A stretch of 64,000 nt of DNA. Source: Streptomyces malachitofuscus (GTDB taxonomy: Bacteria; Actinomycetota; Actinomycetes; Streptomycetales; Streptomycetaceae). A model generated the notes under the pieces. The model worked only from the letters and a program-made list of their open reading frames with translations. It ran no database searches and had not been told where the DNA came from. This document shows, in pieces, positions 43,499-51,105 of this stretch; position 1 is the stretch's first letter, and each line of letters begins with the position of its first letter. The stretch lies in NCBI RefSeq assembly GCF_014650055.1, contig NZ_BMUF01000011.1:186001-250000 (forward strand), given 5' to 3'. The position numbers and the translations under genes were made by a program.

Positions 43499-45103
43499 CT
43501 AGGCCGCCGGCTCCACGCCGGCCCGCAGCAGCCCGTACGCGTAGGCGTCCTCCAGCGCCTGCCAGGACGCGGCGATGACGTTGTCCGCGACGCCCACCGT
43601 CGACCACTCCCCCGCTCCGTCGGACGTGGAGATCAGCACCCGCGTCGTCGACTGCGTGCCGTGCTTGCCCTCCAGAATGCGGACCTTGTAGTCGACCAGC
43701 TCGAGCTTGGCCAGCTGGGGGTAGATCTTCTCCAGGGCGACCCGAAGGGCGCGGTCCAGGGCGTTGACCGGGCCGTTGCCCTCCGCGGTGGCGACGATGC
43801 GCTCGCTCTTGGCCCACAGCTTCACGGTGGCCTCGTTGGCGTGGCTGCCGTCGGGGCGGTCCTCGACGATCGCGCGCCAGGACTCGACCTCGAAGTACGT
43901 CAGCGGCCTGCCCTCGGCCTCCGCGCGGAGCAGCAGCTCGAAGGAGGCGTCGGCGGCCTCGTAGGTGTAGCCCTTGAGCTCGCGCTCCTTGACCCGCTCC
44001 ACGACCCGGCCGACCAGTTCCCGGTCGCCCCCGAGGTCGATGCCGAGTTCCTTGCCCTTGAGCTCGATGGAGGCGCGGCCGGCCATGTCGGAGACCAGCA
44101 TCCGCATGGTGTTGCCGACCTGCTCGGGGTCGATGTGCTGGTAGAGGTCCGGGTCGACCTTGATGGCGGAGGCGTGCAGGCCGGCCTTGTGGGCGAAGGC
44201 GGAGACGCCGACGTAGGGCTGGTGCGTGGACGGGGTGAGGTTGACGACCTCGGCGATAGCGTGCGAGATACGGGTCATCTCGCGCAGCCGCCCCTCCGGG
44301 AGGACCTGCTTGCCGTACTTCAGCTCCAGGGCCGCCACGACCGGGAACAGGTTGGCGTTGCCGACCCGCTCGCCGTAGCCGTTGGCGGTGCACTGCACGT
44401 GGGTGGCGCCCGCGTCGACGGCGGCGAGGGTGTTGGCGACCGCGCAGCCGGTGTCGTCCTGGGCGTGGATGCCGAGCCGGGCGCCGGTGTCGGCGAGGAC
44501 GGTGGAGACCACGGCCTGGATCTGCGCCGGGAGCATGCCGCCGTTGGTGTCGCACAGGACGACGACGTCGGCGCCCGCCTCGGAGGCGGTGCGCACGACC
44601 GCCTTCGCGTACTCGGGGTTGGCGCGGTAGCCGTCGAAGAAGTGCTCGCAGTCGACGAACACGCGGCGGCCCTGTCCCTTGAGGTAGGACACCGTGTCAC
44701 GGACCATCGCCAGGTTCTCGTCGAGGGTGGTGCGCAGGGCGAGTTCGACATGGCGGTCGTGGGACTTGGCGACCAGCGTGATCACCTGTGCGCCGGAGTC
44801 GAGCAGGGCCCTGACCTGGGGGTCCTGCTCGGCGGTGGTACCGGCGCGGCGGGTGGCACCGAAGGCGACCAGCGCCGCGTGCCGGAACTCGATCTCCTGC
44901 CGGGCGCGGGCGAAGAACTCGGTGTCCCGGGGGTTCGCGCCGGGCCAGCCGCCCTCGATGAAGCCCACACCGAACTCGTCCAAATGCCGTGCGATGGCCA
45001 GCTTGTCGGCGACGGTGAGGTTGATGCCCTCCCGCTGGGCGCCGTCGCGCAGAGTGGTGTCGAAGACGTGGAACGAGTCGTCGGGCTCGCTGGTTGCGGT
45101 CAT
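43499..45103 (-). CDS. cimA: Citramalate synthase / 2-isopropylmalate synthase-like CimA
   Basis: CimA condenses pyruvate and acetyl-CoA to citramalate, a route to 2-oxobutyrate for isoleucine independent of threonine. The 534-residue DRE-TIM enzyme has FDTTLRDGAQREGINLT near residues 14-30, GFIEGGWPGANPRD, HAQDDTGCAVANTLAAVDAG and CTANGYGERVGNANL. The C-terminal regulatory dimer domain (LVDYKVRILEGKHGTQSTTR) is that of CimA/LeuA-like proteins. CimA rather than LeuA is favoured by the GGWPGANP motif. The ATG at 45103 has GGAG ten bases upstream. A hairpin with a T tract lies in the leader. Confidence 0.93.
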   Translation of the reverse strand: MTATSEPDDSFHVFDTTLRDGAQREGINLTVADKLAIARHLDEFGVGFIEGGWPGANPRDTEFFARARQEIEFRHAALVAFGATRRAGTTAEQDPQVRALLDSGAQVITLVAKSHDRHVELALRTTLDENLAMVRDTVSYLKGQGRRVFVDCEHFFDGYRANPEYAKAVVRTASEAGADVVVLCDTNGGMLPAQIQAVVSTVLADTGARLGIHAQDDTGCAVANTLAAVDAGATHVQCTANGYGERVGNANLFPVVAALELKYGKQVLPEGRLREMTRISHAIAEVVNLTPSTHQPYVGVSAFAHKAGLHASAIKVDPDLYQHIDPEQVGNTMRMLVSDMAGRASIELKGKELGIDLGGDRELVGRVVERVKERELKGYTYEAADASFELLLRAEAEGRPLTYFEVESWRAIVEDRPDGSHANEATVKLWAKSERIVATAEGNGPVNALDRALRVALEKIYPQLAKLELVDYKVRILEGKHGTQSTTRVLISTSDGAGEWSTVGVADNVIAASWQALEDAYAYGLLRAGVEPAA

Positions 45104-45405
45104 GGTCTGAAGGCTCCTGAGTTGATCTCGGTCTACCGGAATGACCGGTTCCACCGTTCCCCCATGGTCCCGCACGCCCGCCCCCCGGCTGTGGTTGGGC
45201 CAGGAAACAGAAAAACCTCTCGCGGGTGCGAGAGGTCTGCGCGCGGGTCGAGGACGACGGTGTCCGCCCGTACGGTGTGGTACGTGCGGTCACTGCGGAC
45301 CGGCGCGCCTGCTGCCAATAATCGTGGCGAACGAGAGCACGGGGGAAGTTTGGCACAAGTCACCCCCGTGCTCACGATCCGTCTCAGGATGCGGGCGGTG
45401 GGTGT
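45104..45405 (-). promoter_or_regulatory. cimA leader region with attenuator-like hairpin
   Basis: The 302-base gap between the beta-propeller gene and cimA contains, on the minus strand, ACCTCTCGC/GCGAGAGGT (45236-45228 with 45223-45215) followed by a run of T (45215-45211). This is a rho-independent terminator about 108 bases before the cimA ATG. It could be the end of the upstream gene (stop 170 bases before) or an attenuator in a cimA leader. No convincing leader peptide with a Leu/Ile/Val run was found. Confidence 0.6.
45215..45236 (-). terminator. Intrinsic terminator upstream of cimA
   Basis: The nine-base-pair stem with a four-base loop and a T tract is the only minus-strand terminator in the window with a clear U run. 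See the leader entry for its two possible roles. Confidence 0.8.
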
Positions 45406-46689
45406 TCAGCGCAGACGGCGGACGAAGCCGTCGTACTGCCCGTTGGTGTCGTCCGGGACGAGCTGTGCGGACTCGCTGCCGAGGCCGATCGTGCGGGCGC
45501 CCGCACCGAGCCAGGAGACCGTCACGGGGGCGTCCGTGACAGGTCCCGAGGTGGCGGACTCGCTGATCAGCCGGGTGCTTCCGGTGCGCAGGTCGCGGAG
45601 GTAGACGTTGGACGGGCCCAGCCGCCCGTCCGCGAGGCGCGGCTGAGCCCGGTAGGCCACGTACCGGCCGTCCGGGCTCAGCAGGGGCTCCTCGGGCCGG
45701 TGCTCGCCTGCCGGCCCGGCATCGATGCGCCGGGTGACGTCGGCACGCAGGTCGCGGACGTACAGGTGGGTGTCGTCCCCGGGCTCCTCTCCCGGGACCA
45801 GGTCGTCGCCCCAGTACTGGAAGGCGATCGTCCGGCCGTCCGCGGAGAGCGAGGCGGGCATGGCGTAGCGCTGGGCCGGGGAGCCGTCCGCCCGGACGTT
45901 GACCCGCTCCTCGGTGCCGGTACGCCGGTCGTGCACCCAGGTGACCCCGTTCGAACTGCGCGGCACCGTCTGGGTGTACGCGACGACGGTGCCGTCGGCG
46001 CTGATGCCGTCCAGAAGGGCGGGGTTGGCCGGGCGGTCCCGGTTGCTGACCCGCTCCACCGTGCCGGTGCGCCGGTCGAGGACGTACACGGCTCCGAAGA
46101 GGTCGCCGGGGCCGGCCTCCATGCGGTCGGCCTTGGCGTTGAAGGCGATGTGGCGGGCGTCCGCCGACATGACGGCGCCGCCCGCATAGGCGGACCCTCC
46201 GTCGAGGCCGACGCTGATCCGCTCGGTGCGGCCGGTGCGCCGGTCGTGCAGGTAGATGTCGTAGACACCGGTGTCCGCCGGCGGGCTGTCCCAGTGCACC
46301 AGGTTCCGGGCCTGCGAGCGGAACAGGACGTACCGGCCGTCCGCGCTGATCCCCAGCGCGGACGAGTCGCCGTCGGCCTGCGCGCCGCCCGGGCCGACGT
46401 TGACCCGCTCGACGGTCCCCTTGCGCAGGTCGCGCACGAAGACGTCCGTGCGCGCGTTGGTGTCGCCGGGCACCAGATTGGACGCGTCGGCGCTGAAGAC
46501 CGCGAACCGTCCGTCGGCGCTCAGCCGAGGGCCGTACGCGTCGCCGTCGCCCTGCTCCCCCGTGGCCGACAGCGTGACCCGCTCGGTCCCCGGCCCCGGT
46601 GCCGGGACGGGTGCCGCCGAGGTCGCCGCCAGCGCGACCATCGCCCCCGCGATCACCGCGACGGACGCCCCCCGCATGGCTCTGTGCAT
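45406..46689 (-). CDS. Secreted TolB-like/PD40 beta-propeller protein
   Basis: The 427-residue protein has an N-terminal signal (MHRAMRGASVAVIAGAMVAL then AATSAAPVPAPG) and about six propeller blades repeating the pattern SADGRxxxFxSxAxNLVPGDTN / D-I-Y-L-H-D-R-R-T-G-x-x-E-R-x-S. PD40 blades mediate protein or ligand binding outside the cell; no enzyme motif is present. The ATG at 46689 has GGGGGACATC just upstream. It is transcribed toward cimA. The gap to the TetR gene (129 bases) is non-coding. Confidence 0.88.
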   Translation of the reverse strand: MHRAMRGASVAVIAGAMVALAATSAAPVPAPGPGTERVTLSATGEQGDGDAYGPRLSADGRFAVFSADASNLVPGDTNARTDVFVRDLRKGTVERVNVGPGGAQADGDSSALGISADGRYVLFRSQARNLVHWDSPPADTGVYDIYLHDRRTGRTERISVGLDGGSAYAGGAVMSADARHIAFNAKADRMEAGPGDLFGAVYVLDRRTGTVERVSNRDRPANPALLDGISADGTVVAYTQTVPRSSNGVTWVHDRRTGTEERVNVRADGSPAQRYAMPASLSADGRTIAFQYWGDDLVPGEEPGDDTHLYVRDLRADVTRRIDAGPAGEHRPEEPLLSPDGRYVAYRAQPRLADGRLGPSNVYLRDLRTGSTRLISESATSGPVTDAPVTVSWLGAGARTIGLGSESAQLVPDDTNGQYDGFVRRLR

Positions 46690-46818
46690 GATGTCCCCCT
46701 GATTCCCCGTGTCCCCGTGGCCTGCTCTCCCCGGCCCCGCGCCGAGGGCTCTGCCGAGCCAATCGCACCTCCGGCCGGGTGGTCAATCCGCCGTTCCGAG
46801 TACAACCCGGGCGCGGGC

Positions 46819-47421
46819 TCAGGCGTCCGCGAGGAGCGTCTCGGCGAGGAACTCCCGTGTGTGGGCCAGGACTTGGGTCCGGTCCGTGCCGCGCAGGCCG
46901 ATCGCCACATGGATGGAGAGGCCGTCGAGCAGCGCGCGCAACCGGGCGGCGTAGCGGTCGGCGTCGACGCGGCGGAACTCACCGCGGGAAATGCCCTCGG
47001 CCAACAGCGCCACCAGGTCGCGGTGCCACGCGCCCTCGATGGCGGCCTGCCGGTCGCGGGCGTCCGCGTCGGCGTTCTGCGAGCGGTTCCAGACCTCCAG
47101 CCACAGCGTCCAGTGCGGGTCGCGGTGGCCGTCGGGGACGTACAGGCCGACGTAGGCGTCGAGCCGTTCGCGCGCGGTGGCGGAACGGGCCAGCAGCCGT
47201 GACCGCTCGCCGCCGAGGCGGCCCTCGCTCCACTCCAGGGTGCGCAGCAGCAGTTCGTCCTTGGAGCGGAAGTAGTAGATCAAGTGGCCGCTGCTCATGC
47301 CGACTTCCCGGCCGAGGGCGGCCATGGTCAGCTGTTCGAGACCGCGTTCGGCGATCATCGCCATGGCGGCGGCGAGGACGTCCTCGCGGGGTGGCGCCGG
47401 GGTACGGCGGCGGGTGGTCAC
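46819..47421 (-). CDS. TetR-family regulator of the agmatine/urease-like cluster
   Basis: The 200-residue protein has a TetR helix-turn-helix at residues 13-58 (REDVLAAAMAMIAERGLEQL, TMAALGREVGMSSGHLIYYF) and a BetI-like C-terminal domain. The GTG at 47421 (VTTRRRTPAPPREDV) is preferred. It lies 50 bases after the agmatine deiminase gene on the same strand, at the end of the ureAB-ureC-aguA series. This position implies it controls that cluster and perhaps the divergent permease; a TTAGAG-N5-CTCTAA operator lies in the shared gap. Confidence 0.9.
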   Translation of the reverse strand: MTTRRRTPAPPREDVLAAAMAMIAERGLEQLTMAALGREVGMSSGHLIYYFRSKDELLLRTLEWSEGRLGGERSRLLARSATARERLDAYVGLYVPDGHRDPHWTLWLEVWNRSQNADADARDRQAAIEGAWHRDLVALLAEGISRGEFRRVDADRYAARLRALLDGLSIHVAIGLRGTDRTQVLAHTREFLAETLLADA

Positions 47422-47471
47422 CGGGCGGCCTCCCCGCGGGTGGCGCAGAGCAGTACGTTCACCCGTACGTT

Positions 47472-48521
47472 CTACCCGACGAGTCCCTTCGGCTGCTGCT
47501 GGGTGATGCAGTGGACGCCACCGCCGCCCGCGAACACGGTCCGCGCGTCCACCAGCGTCACGGTCCGCTCCGGGAACAGCCGACGGAAGATTCCGGCCGC
47601 GGTCTCGTCGCGGGGGTCGTCGAAGCCGCACAGCACCACTCCGCCGTTGCAGAGGTAGTGGTTGATGTAGGAGTAGTCGGCCCAGTGCCCGTCCGCCTCC
47701 AGGACGGTCGGCGCGGGAACCTCCACGACCTCGAGGCGGCGTCCCCGCGCGTCCGTCTGTGATCCGAGCAGTCCGACGATCTCCTTGGTGATCTCGTGGT
47801 CGGGATGCGCAGGGTCCGGCTGCACATGGGCGACGACCACACCGGGACGCGCGAAGGCGGCGACGATGTCCACATGTCCGAGGGTGCCGAAGCCGTACGG
47901 GGGATAGTCCCCGGTGAGGCCGCGCGGCAGCCAGATCGCCTTGCGGGTGCCGAGGTGGGCGTGGATCTCCTTCTCGACCTCCTCGCGTGACCAGCCGGGA
48001 TTGCGCTCGGGGCCGAGCTGCACCGTCTCCGTGAGCAGCACCGTGCCCTCGCCGTCCACATGGATCCCGCCGCCCTCGTTGACGAGCGGCGAGGCGTACG
48101 TCCGTGCCCCCGTGAGGCCGGCGACCTGCGCGGCGATCCTCGCGTCGTACTCCCAGCGGGCCCACTCCTGGGCGCCCCAGCCGTTGAAGGTCCAGTCGAC
48201 GGCGGCCAGCCGGCCCGCGCGGTCGGTGAGGAAGGTGGGCCCGATGTCCCGCATCCAGGCGTCGTCGAGATCCCGTTCGACGGTGTCGATACCGGGGCCG
48301 AGGAGTGCCCGCGCCCCGGCCGACTGCCCGGTGCCGCACACCACCGTCACCGGCTCGAAGCGGCGCACCGCGCGGGCCACCGTGGCCCAGGCGGTGCGGG
48401 CGGCGGCCAGTTCACCGGCGTCGGCGAACGTGTGGTTGGGGCCGGGCCAGGCCATCCAGGTGCGCTCGTGCGGGGTCCACTCGGCGGGCATGCGGAAGCC
48501 GTCGGATGCGGGCGTGTTCAT
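47472..48521 (-). CDS. aguA: Agmatine deiminase
   Basis: AguA hydrolyses agmatine to N-carbamoylputrescine and ammonia. The 349-residue pentein-fold protein has MPAEWTPHERTWMAWPGPNH, DDAWMRDIGPTFL, VNEGGGIHVDGEGTVLLTE, FGTLGHVDIVAAF (with the catalytic His), and the nucleophile in GGGGVHCITQQQPKGLVG near the C-terminus. The ATG at 48521 is eight bases after the ureC stop, so the genes are co-transcribed. The next pathway enzyme, N-carbamoylputrescine amidase (AguB), is not in the window. Confidence 0.93.
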   Translation of the reverse strand: MNTPASDGFRMPAEWTPHERTWMAWPGPNHTFADAGELAAARTAWATVARAVRRFEPVTVVCGTGQSAGARALLGPGIDTVERDLDDAWMRDIGPTFLTDRAGRLAAVDWTFNGWGAQEWARWEYDARIAAQVAGLTGARTYASPLVNEGGGIHVDGEGTVLLTETVQLGPERNPGWSREEVEKEIHAHLGTRKAIWLPRGLTGDYPPYGFGTLGHVDIVAAFARPGVVVAHVQPDPAHPDHEITKEIVGLLGSQTDARGRRLEVVEVPAPTVLEADGHWADYSYINHYLCNGGVVLCGFDDPRDETAAGIFRRLFPERTVTLVDARTVFAGGGGVHCITQQQPKGLVG

Positions 48522-48529
48522 AGGGGTCC

Positions 48530-50242
48530 TCAGAGGAAGTAGAGGCGGTTGAGGGAGACCGAGTCGGCGGGCCGGGAGCGCAGCGGTTCTCCGTCGAGGG
48601 TGACGAGGCCGGTGCGCGCGTCGACGTCGACCGCCCCGGTACGGGAGTTGAGGCGCAGGTCGGCGGGGCCGATGCCGCGTGTGCCGCGGACGGCGACCCG
48701 GCGGCGCCGGGTCGGCATCGTGTCGTGGCCCTGCTCGGCGGCCGCGCGGGAGACGAAGGCGACCGAGAGGTCGGCGGGGGTGGCGCCGTACGCGCCGAAC
48801 TGCGGCCCGAGGACGAGCGGTTCGCAGGTGTCGGTCGCCGCGTTGGGGTCGCCGGTCACGCCGTACGCGGGGAAGCCGGCCTTGAGCACCAGCTGCGGTT
48901 TGGCGCCGAAGTACTCCGGGCGCCACAGCACGATGTCGGCGAGCTTGCCGGTCTCGAGCGAACCGACCTCGTGGGCGAGGCCGTGGGCGATCGCCGGGTT
49001 CACGGTCAGCTTGGCGATGTAGCGCAGCACCCGCTCGTTGTCGTCGTCGCCCCGGTCGCCGGACTCGGCCTTCATCTTCCCGGCCAGGGCGAAGGTGCGG
49101 CGGACGGTCTCGCCCGCGCGGCCCATGCCCTGGGCGTCGGACGAGGTGATGCCGATGGCGCCCAGGTCGTGCAGCACGTCCTCGGCGCCCATGGTGCCGG
49201 CGCGGATGCGGTCACGGGCCATGGCGGCGTCGCCGGGCAGCTCGGTCTTCAGGTCGTGGACGGACACGATCATGCCGTAGTGCTCGGCCACCGCGTCCCG
49301 GCCGAAGGGCAGGGTGGGATTGGTGGAGGAGCCGATGACGTTCGGCACCCCGGCCATCTTCAGTACGTTGGGGACGTGTCCGCCGCCGCAGCCCTCGATG
49401 TGGAAGGCGTGGATGGTGCGGCCCTCCAGCACCTTCAGGGTGTCCTCGACCGACAGGCACTCGTTCAGTCCGTCGCTGTGCAGGGCGACCTGGACGTCGT
49501 GCTCCTCGGCGACCCGGAGCGCGGTGTCCAGGGCGCGGGTGTGGGCGCCCATGTCCTCGTGGACCTTGAAGCCGGACGCCCCGCCCTCGGCGAGCGCCTC
49601 GATCAGCGGCGCCTCGTGGGAGGAGGAACCCCGGCCGAGGAAGCCTATGTTGACCGGCCAGGCGTCGAACGCGTTGAACGCGTGGCGCAGCGCCCAGGGC
49701 GAGTTGACGCCGACACCCCAGACCGGCCCGAACTCCTGGCCGATGACCGTGGTGACACCGGAGGCCAGGGAGGCCTCCATGATGCGCGGTGACAGCAGAT
49801 GGACGTGGGTGTCGACGGCCCCGGCGGTGGCGATCAGGCCCTCGCCGGACACGATCGAGGTGCCCGTGCCGACCACGACGTCCACTCCGTCGAGGGTGTC
49901 GGGGTTGCCGGCCCGCCCGATCGCGCAGATCCGTCCCTCCCTGATTCCGATGGAGACCTTCCGGATCCCCAGGACCGCGTCGATCACCACCACGTTGCTG
50001 ATGACGACGTCACAGGTGTCCCGCACGGCGGCGGCCCTGAGGTGCAGCCCGTCGCGGGCGGTCTTGCCGAAACCGGCCAGGAACTCGTCGCCGTAGCGCT
50101 GTGCGTCGGACTCGACGCGGATGACGAGGCCCGAGTCGCCCAGGCGGAGCCGGTCTCCGGCGCGGGGCCCGTGGGTGGCGGCGTAGGCGTGGGGATCGAC
50201 GGCGACGGACTCGTCGATCTCGCGTCCTTTGGAGCGGCTCAT
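48530..50242 (-). CDS. ureC: Urease-like alpha (catalytic) subunit, atypical
   Basis: The 570-residue protein is a urease-family alpha subunit. Nickel-site residues are kept: His146 and His148 (HVHLL), the carbamylated Lys226 and His228 (GFKVHEDMG), His in VALHSDGLNE, His in HIEGCGGGH, and Asp369 (TSSDAQGM). The mobile-flap Cys of classical ureases (position 319 in Klebsiella numbering) is Val328 here, in MIVSVHDL, while the next His is kept as His329. HVHLLSPR replaces the usual HIHFICPQ. The gene overlaps ureAB by four bases. No ureD/E/F/G is nearby. Urea hydrolysis is uncertain; it may act on another ureido compound. Confidence 0.88.
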   Translation of the reverse strand: MSRSKGREIDESVAVDPHAYAATHGPRAGDRLRLGDSGLVIRVESDAQRYGDEFLAGFGKTARDGLHLRAAAVRDTCDVVISNVVVIDAVLGIRKVSIGIREGRICAIGRAGNPDTLDGVDVVVGTGTSIVSGEGLIATAGAVDTHVHLLSPRIMEASLASGVTTVIGQEFGPVWGVGVNSPWALRHAFNAFDAWPVNIGFLGRGSSSHEAPLIEALAEGGASGFKVHEDMGAHTRALDTALRVAEEHDVQVALHSDGLNECLSVEDTLKVLEGRTIHAFHIEGCGGGHVPNVLKMAGVPNVIGSSTNPTLPFGRDAVAEHYGMIVSVHDLKTELPGDAAMARDRIRAGTMGAEDVLHDLGAIGITSSDAQGMGRAGETVRRTFALAGKMKAESGDRGDDDNERVLRYIAKLTVNPAIAHGLAHEVGSLETGKLADIVLWRPEYFGAKPQLVLKAGFPAYGVTGDPNAATDTCEPLVLGPQFGAYGATPADLSVAFVSRAAAEQGHDTMPTRRRRVAVRGTRGIGPADLRLNSRTGAVDVDARTGLVTLDGEPLRSRPADSVSLNRLYFL

Positions 50243-50961
50243 GCCCTGTCTCCTTCCGGTTCCTCGGGTGCGGCGCCTTCTTGGGGTACGGCGCCGAGAT
50301 ATCCGCAGGCCGCGGCCCGCCGCAGCGCCTCCTCCTTGGCGCCCGGCGCGTCCAGGGGGCCGTCGACCAGTCCGGCGAAGCCGATGGCGACCCGTGCGCC
50401 GCCGATCGGCACCAGCCCGGCCTCGCGGGTCTCGCCCGGCCCGAAGCGCACGGAGGAGCCGGCGGGCACGGCGAGCCGCATGCCGTAGGCGTCGGCGCGG
50501 CGGAAGTCCAGGCGGGGGTTGGCCTCGAAGAAGTGGAAGTGGGAGGTCACCGAGACGGGCACGGTGGCGGTGTTGGTGACGGCCAGCCGCACCACCGGCT
50601 CCGGCTCGGCGTGCTGCGGTCCGGGCAGCAGCGCCCCCGGGGCCCGCTCCCCGAGTCCGCCGCCGATCGGGTCGGAGACGACCGCGAGCCGGGAGCCGTC
50701 GTCGAACACGGCCTCGACGTGCACCTCGGTGACCACGTCCGCCACCCCGGGCAGGACGTCGTCGGGCCCGAGCACCGACCGGGCGCGCTCCACGGCCTCG
50801 GCGAGGCGCGCGCCGTCGCGGGCGGCCTCGCACACGGTGTCGGCGATCAGCGCCGTCGCCTCGGGCACGTTCAGCCGGAGCCCTCTGGCCCGGCGGGCCC
50901 GGGCGAGCTCGGCGGCCCCGAAGAGCAGCAGCCGGTCACGTTCCGTCGGGGTCAGCCTCAC
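50239..50961 (-). CDS. ureAB: Fused urease gamma-beta subunit
   Basis: The 240-residue protein joins a UreA-type domain (MRLTPTERDRLLLFGAAELA, LNVPEATALIADTVCEAARD, EVHVEAVFDDGSRLAVVSDP) to a UreB-type domain (TNTATVPVSVTSHFHFFEAN, LDFRRADAYGMRLAVPAGSS, FGPGETREAGLVPIGG). UreA-UreB fusion is known from Helicobacter and from actinobacteria. The GTG at 50961 has GGAGG nine bases upstream. It leads the ureAB-ureC-aguA-tetR series and is divergent from the NCS1 permease. Confidence 0.9.
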   Translation of the reverse strand: MRLTPTERDRLLLFGAAELARARRARGLRLNVPEATALIADTVCEAARDGARLAEAVERARSVLGPDDVLPGVADVVTEVHVEAVFDDGSRLAVVSDPIGGGLGERAPGALLPGPQHAEPEPVVRLAVTNTATVPVSVTSHFHFFEANPRLDFRRADAYGMRLAVPAGSSVRFGPGETREAGLVPIGGARVAIGFAGLVDGPLDAPGAKEEALRRAAACGYLGAVPQEGAAPEEPEGDRA

Positions 50962-50989
50962 GACGCGGCACCTCCTTGCCTTCGCTGAA

Positions 50990-51006
50990 TTAGAGCATCA
51001 CTCTAA
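50990..51006. promoter_or_regulatory. Candidate operator between ureAB and the permease
   Basis: TTAGAG (50990-50995) and CTCTAA (51001-51006) flank CATCA. A further half-site CTCTAAA lies near 51069. The 144-base gap serves both divergent promoters; a TetR product encoded at the end of the cluster is the obvious candidate ligand. Inferred from position and symmetry. Confidence 0.55.
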
Positions 51007-51105
51007 ACGCAGTATTCGTGCTGCGGAACCATTGACGGATGCAGCGACCGACCGTCACATTGAACGTCGCTCTAAAAGTCAGGCGGCCGTCGAAGGAGAC
51101 CAGCC

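Noticed and set aside
45104..45405. T-box or known riboswitch before cimA
   Set aside because: I found no T-box-like sequence or other conserved riboswitch core in the leader.
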